This document shows positions 10,445-21,530 of a stretch of DNA of 64,000 nt, one piece after another. Position 1 is the stretch's first letter. Each line of letters begins with the position of its first letter. The notes below the pieces were generated by a model. That model did not search any database. It was not told where the DNA came from and saw only the letters and a program-made list of their open reading frames with translations. Origin of the DNA: Branchiostoma floridae (Eukaryota > Chordata > Leptocardii > Amphioxiformes > Branchiostomatidae); NCBI RefSeq assembly GCF_000003815.2, contig NC_049980.1, positions 26,914,923-26,978,922 of the forward strand, given 5' to 3'. The position numbers and the translations under genes were made by a program.

Positions 10445-11229
10445 GAGTAGGTCCTCAGACAACAGCTCCCCGGGGGTCCTCGTGCGCGGCGGGCACTCGT
10501 CTTGCCCGCCAAACCAGCTGGCGCTGGCTGGGGCCGGGTACAAATATTTGTTGACAGGCGAAGAGCAACTTATATAACGCCCTTGCTTAAAAACTTACTG
10601 TGTTGTGACACTTGATTGCCATTAAAATAACATCAAATCGCGCGTTGTACCCACCTTCTGTATCAAAATCTGTTGTTGTTGTTTCCGTATGACTATGAGA
10701 TCTCTCTCCAACTTGGGTCCAAGGCCGGGTTGAACTTGCTCTCTCAAACAAGCTGCCATCGGACGGTCCACTCCTATCTCTACTGATAAATAGGAACAGG
10801 GCTATCTTTAGAGAACCTAGCTAGACAAGACATGAGTTTTTGAGGTACTTTCAAGAGGAATAATAAGATCTCTCACTTGATCTCTCACACAGCTGACCCA
10901 CTCGCGAGTTCGTGTAATCCGCGCTCGCATCATGTGATTGGAAGGGCCTATATAAAAGAAAGGGGATGAGAGAACAATCCCTCAAAATATCCGTCACAGT
11001 AAGATGTAAGGTGTAAATGATCTAAATGATCATACCTGTAATTGCACTTATGATCAAATATAAGATTGATTGCTATTATTTCCTGACAACATAATAATAA
11101 CGTTAAGTTTATTGAAGAATAATACTGAAGATGAATGGTTTCTTCCTTAGGGGGAACGAGATCGGCAGCTCTCGATCCCGGGTTACAGTAGGTCATTCAT
11201 ACCATAACGTCCTTGCTTTATATGGTTTA
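10445..11229 (+). promoter_or_regulatory. Non-coding stretch with a lone promoter-like box
   Basis: At about 10934-10962 the sequence GTGATTGGAAGGGCC is followed by TATATAAAAG, i.e. an inverted CCAAT box 14 bp before a good TATA box. No open frame or exon is recognisable downstream, so this may be chance or the promoter of an unannotated non-coding transcript. The rest shows nothing. Confidence 0.25.
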
Positions 11230-11525
11230 TAGGCCATGTACAGTAGCCTCTATCAGGCTCCGCTGATCGGTGTTCTAACAGTAGAAATTGGACAAATAGA
11301 GTCAAAAGTACGCAAGGGGAGTCCTCCGGCCAGAGGAGTTATATCCTCATCGTGCTATGGCCGGTCCCGTCTAATCTCCAAGCAGATCCTACGGTGCCAT
11401 AAGATAATTTTAAAGCTGACCAAGGAGTGTAGTCGGCCAAGGGAGTCAAACGGAAGTTTGATACTATACATTACGCACCGTGGATCTGGTTCGAGATTAG
11501 GTCCCCTCGCGTACTATTGACCCTA
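11230..11525. repeat. Dispersed repeat fragment with CTCCAAGCAGATCC end
   Basis: Contains TCTAATCTCCAAGCAGATCC, followed by TACGGTGCCATAAGAT. The reverse complement of this block (ATGCCACCGGAGGAATCTGC, then TTGGAGATTA) occurs at about 15083-15112. That gives two copies of one dispersed element. I see no matching second terminal repeat here. Confidence 0.45.
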
Positions 11526-11984
11526 TTTGTCAACTACATGCATTAGACCACCGATCCGCAGAGCCGGGTAGAGGTAATAATAATTATAGGGCTGCTGGCA
11601 TCAACGTGCGCACTGTAAATCGTACAAAGCAGCTTCAAAATGAGCAAATAAAATTTCCGTAGACCACGCATTAACATCATGGGTGATATTTTCTGTTTTA
11701 TAGCCCTCACTGATGCCGTGCGAATAAAAAACGTTTGCCCTCCTAAAAAAGTTGCCTTCATTATTTGCGTATTGATACCAGTAAGCTTATAACATAGAAG
11801 GTTTTAAAAGACCTGTAAAACAGCATATGCTATGAAAAAATATTTAGAACTAAACAATTTTGATGTACGCTCCGCAATCAGCTAAATCAAAAGTAGCGCC
11901 CACCCCCTGGAAATAGAGAAGGGGCGGTACAAGAAGTTACCTGCCTGCGCTCTTTGTGAAAGAACTTGTATTTACTAGTCCTGC

Positions 11985-12385
11985 ACGTCAAACATTGTGA
12001 AAGACGAAACACAACTTATTTCAAACTGTTCTTTCTACTATCACGAAAGAAAAGGAATTTTGAAAAAGGCCACTAAACTCCTACCAGATTCGCCTGTGTT
12101 TTACAGACTAAAAGAAAACTACCTTCCTCCTAACATCACAGAACCCACACATTATAGAAAAGGTGTGGTCCTCCGTCTTCCACTGTCTCAGGAAAAGGAG
12201 TAAAACCCAACAAGTTACAGTTTAGAGTTAGCTTTTACTAGCGTTAGACTCTAGAGTAGACCTATTCCATACTGTTCTACACTATTTGTTTGTTTGTCCC
12301 TTTCATGGTACACATGTGTACCTGCAATTAGCCATCGGACAAGAATTTGCAATAAACTATTATCATTATAATAATATGTTTACTG
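11985..12385 (+). pseudogene. LINE ORF2 C-terminus and 3' tail
   Basis: The open frame ending at TAA 12201-12203 contains VKDETQL-ISNCSFYYHERK, matching the [IV]EDExHFL-x-C-x-x-Y-x-x-xR pattern of the zinc-knuckle end of CR1/L2-type ORF2. After the stop comes about 150 bp of 3' UTR ending GGACAAGAATTTGCAATAAA and then an ATTATA-type AT run at 12357-12380, the usual simple-repeat tail. 5' truncated and dead. Confidence 0.65.
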
Positions 12386-12548
12386 TAAGTTCTTGCCCGA
12401 GAGCTAGTTGCAAGTGACACAAATGACGTATACAGACAATGTTAAACAATATAGTAAGCAACTATATTGAATAAGTCTATATTCTAACGCTAAAATGTAT
12501 CTTATTGGGTTTGACGTCAGTTTTGAGACAGCAGAAGACGTATGGACA

Positions 12549-12743
12549 TAGCCTCAATAGCAGGCTCTCTTAGGCCTTTTTTTTAATATACACTTTTGCT
12601 GGCCATTTCTTTTTGTACTGGGTCGCTGATTGCTGGCCTTATCTGACTGCCGTCCTTAATCAGCGACCCAGCACAAAAAGAAATGGCCAACAAACGTGTA
12701 TTATGAGCAAAAAAAGACCTCAGAGAGCCTGCTAGGGAGGCTA
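12549..12743. mobile_element. MITE with TAGCCTC terminal inverted repeats
   Basis: Left end TAGCCTCAATAGCAGGCTCT, right end AGAGCCTGCTAGGGAGGCTA. Inner arms GGCCATTTCTTTTTGTACTG and GGGTCGCTGATT pair with AATCAGCGACCC and AGCACAAAAAGAAATGGCC. It is 195 bp, non-coding, and TA at both ends fits a TA target. Confidence 0.8.
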
Positions 12744-13604
12744 GAATGAACCCACCTAAAATGTGTGGGTTTTGTTTTCTTTCTGTCTATAAGCGTAGAA
12801 AGATTAGGATGGAATTTAGTGACTTCTAGATCTTTGAACAGCTTCTTTTCTTTGTTGATCGTAGAAGGGAGATGTCGAAATAAAATGTGTTTCGTCTTCT
12901 ACCATATACAACATATAGTATTTACAAGTCATTTCGCACACATTTAACTTCTTTGCCCTTATTCTATTTCAAGGAGGTGGGCACTAATTCTAACAGCGTA
13001 GATCGGATTCATCTAGTTCTAGATATTTTTCATAGTATATGCTATCTTATAAGACTTATAAAACCTTAACTTACCCGAATCTAAACTCAAATTATGACAG
13101 AAGGTTTGGGTATACTTGTGAACGGATAAGGGATTTCAGACTGTACATAGCTTTACGTGCTTTGGGTGACAGTTTTTTTGTTTTTTTTTGCTAGGGATCT
13201 GCCTGAAAAAGTTATATTCAGGCCTAAATAGCAATAGGAATGAACCATTTCCAACTTTTCTTGCCCAAATGAGAATGTTTGTTTCGGGAAGGAACGGCCG
13301 TATTTGTGAAGATAGTGACTTTTGTTTTCTTTAAGTTAACATCAAGTTTCCATTTTATACAAAAGTTTCTTATCATTATCATCTCAGTGGTATAGAAGGT
13401 TGAACATATTACCAAACATATTGAATACCGTTACATTAGATTCTTCATTTCTTTTTTCAAATTTTCGTCTTTGACCTGTTGGCAAATATACCAACGATTA
13501 GATTCCATCATAACTCCACTCACCTGCAGCTGATTGCAGTGCTGTCGCCTGCATGGCCGCGGAGGTCACTGACGTCATCAACTGTCGGACAACCGGATGT
13601 TTCG
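12744..13604. other. Non-coding stretch
   Basis: AT-rich with no exon recognised. A perfect TGACGTCA (CRE-type) octamer lies at 13570-13577 but has no gene context. Confidence 0.4.
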
Positions 13605-13812
13605 TACTCTCCAAGCGGAGGTTGGGCTATTTTGTGACGTTTTCTTAGTTGTTTTTATCGGGCTTTGTATTCTGTCATGTTTTTTGCAAGTCCGCAAGCC
13701 AAATAGGTTTTGACCATACATAGATACAATACAAAATAGAAAGCCCGATAAAAACGACTAAAAAACGTTAAAAAAATGAACCAGCAGGAGCCTAACCTCT
13801 GCCTGGAGAGTA
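13605..13812. mobile_element. MITE of the CTCTCCAAGCAGAGG family, copy B
   Basis: Left end TACTCTCCAAGCGGAGGTTG with TTTTTATCGGGCTTTGTATT; right end AATAGAAAGCCCGATAAAAA with CCTAACCTCTGCCTGGAGAG then TA. Same family and arm order as 10239-10444. TA flanks at 13605-13606 and 13811-13812. Confidence 0.8.
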
Positions 13813-15074
13813 AAATTCTGACCCTCATCCGTTACCAGGGTTACATCCTCTCGCTGTCGGGTCCAGCAGTGGTGGCCAATCCGCTACTCGTCCGCTCCTC
13901 CCGGCTTCCAGCCTACTTCCTCTCTCCTAAAACATGAAGCAGCCCCCGCTGCCGCTTTCCCGGCTATTCTGCGCACTGCATCCTCCCTAGCTCTTCCTCT
14001 TATTAATCTCAGCACTGTCAATAACTTCCAAGCTGACTAGGCTGGGATGCCTCTACAGTCTATACCCCACTTCTTGCGGGAATAACCAGGCCTGACATCC
14101 TTTCTCTTTACAACACTGTACATAGCAGGTCCTGGTACTGTACTAGCTCTCTTTTCTCTCGTGTGCTTCTTCACATCTTTTCCTCCCACGGCACAGTAAG
14201 CTCAATCAGTATGATATTCTTTCTCTCCTCTGACCAGAAAATTGACGTTGACATTAGTAAGTGTTTTCCAAAGTATGTATTCTTATCTACGTCATATATT
14301 TGCTCTTTTTGCAGCTGCTTTGTACGATCTAAAGCACGGTTGATATTGATGCGCGCGCGGGTGTTATCCATATAATAAAACTAGAGTTCCACGAAATCAT
14401 ACCTTTGCCAAATGAACCAGGTTTGTTATGTAGATAATGTCTTTAGACATAAATATGCTACTCATTACATATAATTTAATTGTTATTTGATAAAGTCACA
14501 CAAACTCTTATCAACTAGGTTCGGCAACCTCATACCTCCATGAAATTTTAAGTGCTTCTGTAAATGTTATGCGCATGACTTACTAGGGGGCCCAAAATCT
14601 AATCATCTAGTCTTGGTGCGGACAATACCAGCCAGTACTGACGTAATATCATAAATATCAAAGATTCAAAGATCTCAGGCAAGAAACAGTCCCTTGAGAC
14701 TTGCAAAATGTAACAGGCGTCAGGGCAACCCTACAGAGGTGGAGTAGAGATACAATTTTTTAATGTGGGAATCTCATACTCTTTATTTATACGCCTCTCG
14801 GAGTCTGTTTACTTTAACTTCCTCTCCCTCCCTCACTCCCACTTTGTATGATAGGGGTCAGGTATGTGGTAGGGGTGAGAACAATGAAGGTCATGTTCGA
14901 TAATGGACCCCTAGTGGCTTCCCAAGGTACTGCAGCAAAACTTCAATTTTTTATATCTCATTTTATGGACATGCGGTGGTCGTGATATCTGAGAGGTAGA
15001 TAGCTCTTTGGGCAGACAGACCGCGGTGGCCAATTTTACCCCTCTGCCGGCTGAAGTCCTTCCCCAGCTTATGT
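13813..15074. other. Non-coding stretch
   Basis: Nothing coding seen. Two antiparallel short frames near 14165-14375 have no protein-like features. Confidence 0.4.
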
Positions 15075-15494
15075 TACTGTTTTATGCCACCGGAGGAATC
15101 TGCTTGGAGATTAAGTAAGCGCTATAAGATTGGCCCTAGCGTCATATATCACCGATACATATAACATAACTAAGAATGTAAACCTGCGGTAAAGGATTAC
15201 GCTGTTGATGATATACCTGATTGTTACAAGATGACAAATGTTCACTGTAAGGCACTGTAACACGCACCGCAAAGTTGACAGACTAATGTATCATTGATGT
15301 CAGAAGATTCTACGAATCAAGAGATGATTTCAATGTCCTTTATGGTAAAAAAACCCAGTTCAGAAATGTGCCATGTTTCACCTCTTGACTTCTTTTGATT
15401 CTCCTAATCTTTCTCCGATTTATCTGGTCACCTGAAATTTCATCGAATGTATTGTCAAGGTGTTAAAGCTTGTTGCTAATAAAAGATATTTCCA

Positions 15495-15965
15495 CTTTTG
15501 AATCTAGTCTACCGGCAAAATTTGCCCCTAAAATTGCAGGAAATTGGGATTCAGGGGGACCAGATTTCAAAATTTCTAAAGTCCCCCTTGGGACGGCTCC
15601 CGCCTTCGGCGCTGAACATGGTGGAAATATGCTGCCGGAGCGTCGTTTACAAGCAAAATGTGCCCCTGAAATGCAGAAAATGAAAAGTTTCAAAGGGTCC
15701 AGATTTTAAAAGTTTATCCGCCCTTCAGACGGCTTGCGCTTTCGGTGCTCACGTAGTGAAAATATGTTTGGGCGGTATGCCTTTGCCCTCAAATGTTTTT
15801 TTTTCTCTAGAAATTTCATAAGATTTAGCTTGATCTGTGAGCAAAATCTGTCTCTCAAAATGCAGGAAATGGCGTTTCAGATGGTGCAAATTTCAAAAAC
15901 TCCCCGAAACTACCTTGCGACGGCTCGTACCTTCGACGCTTGAAATGGTGAAAATGCATGTATAT
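15495..15965 (+). repeat. Diverged tandem repeat, GCAGGAAAT family, three units
   Basis: Three successive units share the block order CAAAATTTGCCCC, GCAGGAAAT (about 15536, 15673, 15863), TTTCAGAGGGTCCAGATTT, a C/T-rich block, GACGGCTC-CGCCTTCGGCGCT, and GGTGAAAATATG. Spacing is 137-190 bp with point and length divergence. Frames on both strands are by-products. It immediately precedes a LINE remnant. Confidence 0.75.
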
Positions 15966-16042
15966 TTGTATTGGAAAACTGATCCTAATTGCAGCCGCCA
16001 TATACTCATATGTCTTAAGAAATACAGTGCAAGCTAAACATA

Positions 16043-16713
16043 ATGCATAATTCGAACATACTAAGAAACCAAAACGTGTCGGTAGAGCAACCAACAGCAT
16101 CATACGAAGTTCCCGACTTAGAATATGTTCTCTACAAAATACTACTCCGTGTTCCCAGAAGCTCCGTCAACGCCGCGGTATGGGGAGAACTAGGAACTTT
16201 CCCATTATACATTGACACCCAGACTCATCTGATAAAATATTGGCTCAGGCTGCAGAACATGTCTAATGACAGACTAGAACTGTGAAAAAATCACGATGTA
16301 GCTGTCGAAGGACACAAAGCTTGAGCTGCACATGTTCAAGATATGCTAAGGCGACATAGATTCCGAAATATTTGGCTCAACCCTACCGTTGACGCAAATA
16401 TTTTGGAAACACATTCAAAGAACGCATGAAGGACACATTCCCCTTTGAATGGAAACAAAAAAATAAAAAAGAACAATAAACTCAAAGCGTATTCTAAAAT
16501 AAAATCTCAGTTCGTTATAGAAACTACCTCTTATCTATTCAAAACAAATATTTTGTGAACAGCATTACCAAACTGAGAATAAGTGCACACTGCCTCGAAA
16601 TCGATAAAGGTCGTCAACATAATATACCAACAGATCAGAGACTATGTCCTTCATGTCAAGATGACACTAGCATTGAAGATGATTATCATTTCATTATGAC
16701 CTACATACAATGA
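16043..16713 (+). pseudogene. LINE (CR1/L2-type) ORF2 C-terminal remnant
   Basis: Two segments remain. The first (frame 16043-16285) includes VPRSSVNAAVWGELGTFPL, then IKYWLRLQNM, matching the conserved post-RT segment with the AAVxGELGxxPL signature. The second, in another frame and ending at TGA 16711-16713, reads TKLRISAHCLEIDKGR, LCPSCQDD and EDDYHFIM, the terminal C-x2-C...H zinc-knuckle. The intervening 300 bp are frameshifted. Inactive. Confidence 0.8.
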
Positions 16714-17185
16714 AGAGAGACAGATGTTAATGCGATCAATCACATGTAAGTCCAATGTATGTCTACCACACACATGTGATGACACCTTCAATATACTTTT
16801 ATCATGTCATGACTCCATATCTATCCACCTAGGTCAATACAATTATCACGCCATGCAACAAAGAAACGGTACCATTCATAAATAACGTTTGACAAATATT
16901 ATGTCGATAATAGCATAGAAGTTCTCAATCTGATGTATTTTATAGTTCCCTTTATTCCCGCAGATTGCACTCAGTGTAGTACATAGCATTGTAGTAACTG
17001 GAATTGTTGTGATATAACGTATATATTAGACTGTACATTTTGTTGTCTATACATTTCCCTACATTGTCACTGATACAACTATTGCACAATGAACCATCGT
17101 CCTAGTTTGTATTTTTGGGGCGTTACCCTAGTATTATATATATTAAGCTAAAACCATGTGTATTTTGTGTATCTTTAATAGAAAT
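16714..17185. other. Non-coding stretch, possibly LINE 3' flank
   Basis: Follows the LINE remnant. AT-rich and translates with frequent stops. TGTATTTTTGGGG near 17110 and an ATTATATATATTAA run near 17130 could be the element's 3' end, but I cannot define a boundary. Confidence 0.3.
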
Positions 17186-17345
17186 GCCACTAACCTTAGC
17201 TTAGTGTACCAACAAAACTTGTCAATCAAAATACAGGAAATAGTCTTTCAGAGGGTCTAGATTAGACACGTGCTTGCCTCCGGGCCCTCCTAGTAGGTGG
17301 TTTGATTATACAACATTTCCGCCCCAACTAAAAATTGGTGCCGCC
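17186..17345 (+). repeat. Single unit of the GCAGGAAAT repeat family
   Basis: ACCTTAGCTTAGTGTACCAA, then CAGGAAATAGTCTTTCAGAG and GGTCTAGATT, then CTTGCCTCCGGGCCCTCC. Same block order as 8850, in a partial form. Confidence 0.55.
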
Positions 17346-18261
17346 GCCTCTGCACCTATAGACTGTATTGCAGGTTCCTTTTTTTAATCTCCTTGGTGTC
17401 ACTATCTCGTTGTCTCGTTAGCCTCACAGAATCCCACACCTGGATGTTAGGTGGGTCGATTTAGTCAAGCAAAAGTAATAGGCTAAAAGTTGGCAAAATA
17501 TGAAGTGCTATTTGTGTGATGAAGACTAGTATCTGATAGAATTATTTCCAGATCGGTGATATCGACTGTGTTGCCGTCGCCATTATTATGTTACCTTCAC
17601 AGAAGGGAACATATCTGTTTTTGCTTTGTTTCTTCTTCTCCGCACAAATAAGGTCAACGACCTGGACCAGACGGCTGTCACCATGGTAACCGTTAAAGTA
17701 GCAGACACCATGTGGTGTCCGGTTACATAATGTAGCAAATGTCAGATCTACAGGGGCTTGGGTCATTACATTTAGAAACGTGTTCAAATAAGAATGAACA
17801 AAACAGTTGCCAGTGTTAGACTACAACATGTGAAGGTAACATTCTGTATTTGCTTGCAAATATTACCTTTCTAGTTTTGATTCCTTTCGCTTAAATCTAA
17901 AAGTCGTTTTTCAGCATTCCAGAAATTCCAGAATACATATCTTTCTTAGTATCAGCAAGATGTAAACTAAGTAAGTACTCAACTCGGCACAAAAAGTTTG
18001 GAATATCAACTTCGATTGATCATATTTCCGTTGTTTCTGCATCAATTTCATTGTATTACATATCAATAGAAAGCTTGTTTGCTTCTCTAGAGCTCTGCTT
18101 TATTTGGTCAATAGTTTGCCAAAGTGTAAGGAAGCAACAGACACTCACATATCAAGCTCACACACACACAACAACCTGATCTGATACTCCTTGAGAAGTA
18201 ATTTGAGAAAAAGTGAGCCAGCAACTATTCGCCTAGATGAGGGTCTGCATGGGGGGATCTT
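17346..18261. other. Non-coding stretch
   Basis: No exon seen. An 81-codon minus-strand frame at 17542-17787 has no recognisable features. Confidence 0.35.
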
Positions 18262-18382
18262 GGTAACGATTAACGGTGAATTCAGGAGGCCCGGTAACGC
18301 TTAACGGTAAATTCAGGAGGCCCGGTAACGCTTAACGGTAAATTCAGGAGGCCCGGTAACGCTTAACGGTAAATTCAGAAGG
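18262..18382. repeat. Minisatellite, four copies of a 31-bp unit
   Basis: GGTAACGCTTAACGGTAAAT followed by TCAGGAGGCCC is repeated almost exactly four times. The first copy has GATTAACGGTGAAT and the last ends CAGAAGG. The near-identity of the middle two or three copies indicates recent expansion. Confidence 0.92.
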
Positions 18383-18462
18383 AGTTTAATACAACGCATA
18401 ACACTTAACATTGACGTGCATTCCTATCCATACAGCGCTAGAGTAGTTGGGGTGAAAATGGG

Positions 18463-18522
18463 TGAAAATATCCGACTATTGACATTGTGAGAAAATATCC
18501 GACTATTGACATTGTGAGAAGC
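18463..18522. repeat. Two-copy direct repeat, 28-bp unit
   Basis: GAAAATATCCGACTATTGAC followed by ATTGTGAG occurs twice in tandem. It is likely a recent duplication. Confidence 0.85.
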
Positions 18523-18684
18523 AAAAGGTACCCGGAACCTGGAGGAATGACAGGGACAATGTCCATGACAGGCAGATCTAGAGTTCCCGGCCCGCCACAG
18601 AGACGGCGGCAGCAAATTTCTCATGGAGGGATTGAACTATTGTTTCAGCACATGGAGCGCCGGAGGCGCGATGCATCCTAGGGG

Positions 18685-19275
18685 GGTCCGGGGGTATGCT
18701 CCCCCGGGCTCGGTCTAAGATTTGGTGGTCCAGGTGTCAGGCTCTCTTTGACAATAATTTCGTATCTCACATTGAGCTGGTGTCTCTAATCAAGGAGGCT
18801 CTTAGGTTTAAACTCAAGATGGAGTTTGTTCGACTTGGTTCTGAAAGTTTCTTGGCTGAGTGGTGCCAATCTGTTAAATGGGCAAGTGTGCGGACGGGAG
18901 TTTTGGTTCTACGTTTTTAGAGTCCTTGTCGTAGTAGTCTTTGTTTGGTGCTACAGTCTGTCTTTGCTATTGGTGGATTGTCTGTTAGATGTTCAGTATG
19001 TGTGGTCAGTCCTTCACTATGGTGTTCTCCTTCTACTCTCTAGTCCTCTTTATAATTTCCAGTTTGCTTTGATGTGTCGTTTCTTGGCAGAAGGGTGGGC
19101 GGGTGCAAGTCTGCCTCGGGTGGAATGGCACATTCTTTTTCTTTGTTTCCATTCATGAGTTGTTTCTTCTTATATTATGATGGTTTTCAGTTTGGTCTCT
19201 GTCTGTATTACTAAAACTGTTTGTATACCCAAAATAACAAAGGTCCGGGGGTATGCTCCCCCGGGAAAATTTCAA
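18685..19275 (+). repeat. Segment bounded by two copies of a GGTCCGGGGGTATGCTCCCC block
   Basis: GGTCCGGGGGTATGCTCCCC occurs at about 18686 and 19242 in the same orientation, each followed by CCGGG. The segment between has an open frame with WWSRCQALFDNNFVS, then IKEALRFKLKMEF, which I do not recognise and which ends by about 18920. It may be a retroelement fragment between copies of the GCAGGAAAT-family repeat. Confidence 0.4.
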
Positions 19276-19900
19276 AATCAAGACCCTCTTAAATGCTATT
19301 TCCTGCATTTTTCGGCAAATTTTGCCGACCGACTAAGCTAGGTTGATTTTGACATTTTCATCTAATTACACATGGTTATAGCAAGGAGCTTTTACCTGAT
19401 AAAAGCTCCTTGGTTATAGCTTTTGGCCTCCACCCCAAGAGCCCCCGACATATTTTACCATTTCGATTCGAGCTCGGAAGGCACGAGACGTTGTAATATA
19501 AGTCCGGAGAAATTTTAAAATCTGGACCGTCTGAAACGCCATTTACTGCCTTTTGAAGGACAGATTTTGCTGTAAGACGAAGCTAAATCAGATATAACAT
19601 TTTCTTAGAGAGAAAAGTTTCTTTGTGCCGGAAAACTCACGCCCCTAACATATTTTCGCAATGTCGTCGTAAGTGCCAAAGGCGCAAGCCTTCGCAAGGG
19701 AGAAACCTCATTTTCTGCATTCTAGGAGTACTTTTTGCCCGAAACTAAGCTTGACACTGAAATCTGTATGAGTGGTAAAGTTTTTGAGGGCAACGCTTCC
19801 GCAACATATTTTACCCTGTTCAGAGCCGAGGGCCGGGAGGCTCGGAGAAATTTTGAAATATGGACCCTTTGAGACGCCATTTCCTGCATTCTCAGGGGTT
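19260..19900 (-). repeat. GCAGGAAAT repeat family, about four inverted, diverged units
   Basis: Reading the minus strand, the GCAGGAAAT-type core occurs at about 19300, 19545, 19718 and 19880, each beside GGGTCCAGATTTC-type and CAAAATTTGCC-type blocks. This is the same family as 15495-15965 in opposite orientation. The first unit is interrupted nearby by the micro-palindrome at 19382. Confidence 0.7.
19375..19419. mobile_element. 31-bp palindrome with 7-bp direct repeat (micro-element copy 2)
   Basis: Palindrome 19382-19412 starts CAAGGAGCTTTTA and ends TAAAAGCTCCTTG. Flanks are GTTATAG at 19375-19381 and 19413-19419, extending to GTTATAGC if the first base of the palindrome is included. Confidence 0.75.
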
Positions 19901-20420
19901 CTATCTGGAATTAGACTTATTAGAATTAGAATTGTTTTCTTCATGTCTGTTTGGCTGGCGGACACGAAGTCAACTATACAGAATGTAAAACTCAACAAGA
20001 CGGCCCAGAAACACGTCAAAAACCGCAAAAACATCTGATTGGGGAGAAATAGTAGCGCTGTAAGTAGCGATTCACATGTAGATTTTGGGGCCCGGAAGGA
20101 GGGTAAGGTATATATACATTTGTAGCTCAGCGGTGAAAGGGATCCCATAAGCAAATGGCTCTATGTTTATATGAGCTCTTACTGGCAATGTATTTAATGA
20201 CATTAAAGAGATGAAATATATATATATATATATTTTAAATTGAAGGCTTAGATATCAAAGAGATTATTTCAGGTTAATACTTTTCTGCTTTATTTGAGCA
20301 ATAGTTTGCCCAAATTAAGAGAAACAGCAGACAACACACACAAAGCTCGCACATGTACAGCAACCTGATGCCGCCAGATAAGTTGATACAAAGTGAGTCA
20401 GCAACGATTCTCTTAGATTA

Positions 20421-20458
20421 GTGAAAGCAAGGAGGTTATATAACCTCCTTGGTGAAAG
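20421..20458. mobile_element. 24-bp palindrome with 7-bp direct repeat (micro-element copy 3)
   Basis: Palindrome 20428-20451 is perfect: CAAGGAGGTTAT followed by its reverse complement. Flanks are GTGAAAG at 20421-20427 and 20452-20458, or GTGAAAGC as 8 bp. Confidence 0.8.
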
Positions 20459-20545
20459 CAATATTTCCTTGGCGTGATAAGAGACATTATAGGTAAGTAA
20501 TGTTCTTCCAACCACCGCTAACCGACAGGTCTAGACATGTTAGTG

Positions 20546-20744
20546 TACTCTCCAAGCAAAGGTGTTTTCGGCAGTTTTTGACGTGTTCAGTTGGGTCTCT
20601 TTGCTGGGCTTTCTATTGTGTATTGTTTTCTTCACGTCTGTTTGGCCGGCGAACATGAAGGCTCCTGTACAAAATTGAAAGCCCCACAAAAAGGCCTAAA
20701 ACACATGAAAAACAGCCGAAGCGCAACCTCTGCTTGGAGAGATA
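20546..20744. mobile_element. MITE of the CTCTCCAAGCAGAGG family, copy C (diverged)
   Basis: Left end TACTCTCCAAGCAAAGG, right end CCTCTGCTTGGAGAGATA. Inner arms are GGGCTTTCTATTGTG and CAAAATTGAAAGCCCC, with GGCAGTTTTTGACGTG against ACACATGAAAAACAGCC. A further partial piece (CATGTCTGTTTGGCTGGCGG) lies at about 19941-20033. Confidence 0.7.
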
Positions 20745-21232
20745 CAGTATAATACACATAGTGTAATACACATCTATGTAGAATTTTTGCCCTGTAGGAG
20801 TGTAAGGTAAATATAGCTTAGTTCACGGTGATATGTACTCCCCACGCAAAAGGACTGGTTTATACGTTGTTTTTTTATTTTATTTTGCTATGTCGCCAAA
20901 CCAAGTGTTTAAAGAGGAAGTTTAAACAAAAAAGAAGGCCCGACGTCAAAACCAGTCGGAAGCTCCTTGCAGAGGTTTGGGAGCAAAATTGCGGCATTGT
21001 TATGTGCCGCGTCTTTCGTCCGCCCTCCCCAACAAGGGCGGGACAAGAAAGAGGCATATGATAAAGTCTCAAATTTTTCCCAACTGCTCGGAGCCGAATC
21101 TCTGTTTGGGGCGTAAGGGCAGGCAATATGCCTAACTAGTCGATCCATGGTGGGTTTGATAACAAATACACATCTGTGTTTGGTTGGTGTGAATGAAAGG
21201 TGTAAAAGGCCCCTCCCCCTGGAGTTAATCCT
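20745..21232. other. Non-coding stretch, possible further MITE debris
   Basis: Contains TACTCCCCACGCAAAAGG near 20833 and GAATCTCTGTTTGGGGCGTA near 21097, weakly reminiscent of the CTCTCCAAGC ends in opposite orientation. No exon recognised. Confidence 0.3.
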
Positions 21233-21530
21233 CGATGTAGTTTTTCAAAACCGACGTCGGTTTTCAAAGCGATGTAGTTTTTCAAAACCGACGTCGGTTT
21301 TCAAAGCGATGTTGTTTTTTATAATCGACGTCGGTTTTCAAAGCGATGTGGTTTTTCAAAACCGACGTCGGTGTTCAAAGCGACGTGGTTTTTGAGAACC
21401 GACGTCAGTTTTCGAAAGCGACGTGTATTTTCAAAACCGACGTCGGATTTCGAAAGAGCTTCGACGTCGGGTTTCGACGTCGGGTTTCAAAAAAGCGATG
21501 TCGGTTTTCAAACAGCGACGTTGCAACGTA
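21233..21530. repeat. Minisatellite of 37-bp units, each carrying ACCGACGTCGGT
   Basis: The unit is CGATGTAGTTTTTCAAAACC followed by GACGTCGGTTTTCAAAG. About six full units and two or three shortened ones run from 21233 to about 21530. Each contains the 14-bp palindrome AACCGACGTCGGTT with a GACGTC (half-CRE/bZIP-like) centre. Later units lose the spacer, leaving CGACGTCGGGTTT twice in tandem. The open frame on the plus strand is repeat-derived (37 is not a multiple of 3). Confidence 0.92.

Noticed and set aside
10934-10962. CCAAT plus TATATAAAAG promoter
   Set aside because: Good boxes but no exon or ORF downstream; kept only as a low-confidence note.
13570-13577. Perfect CRE octamer TGACGTCA
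   Set aside because: Expected by chance at about this rate in 64 kb and has no gene nearby.
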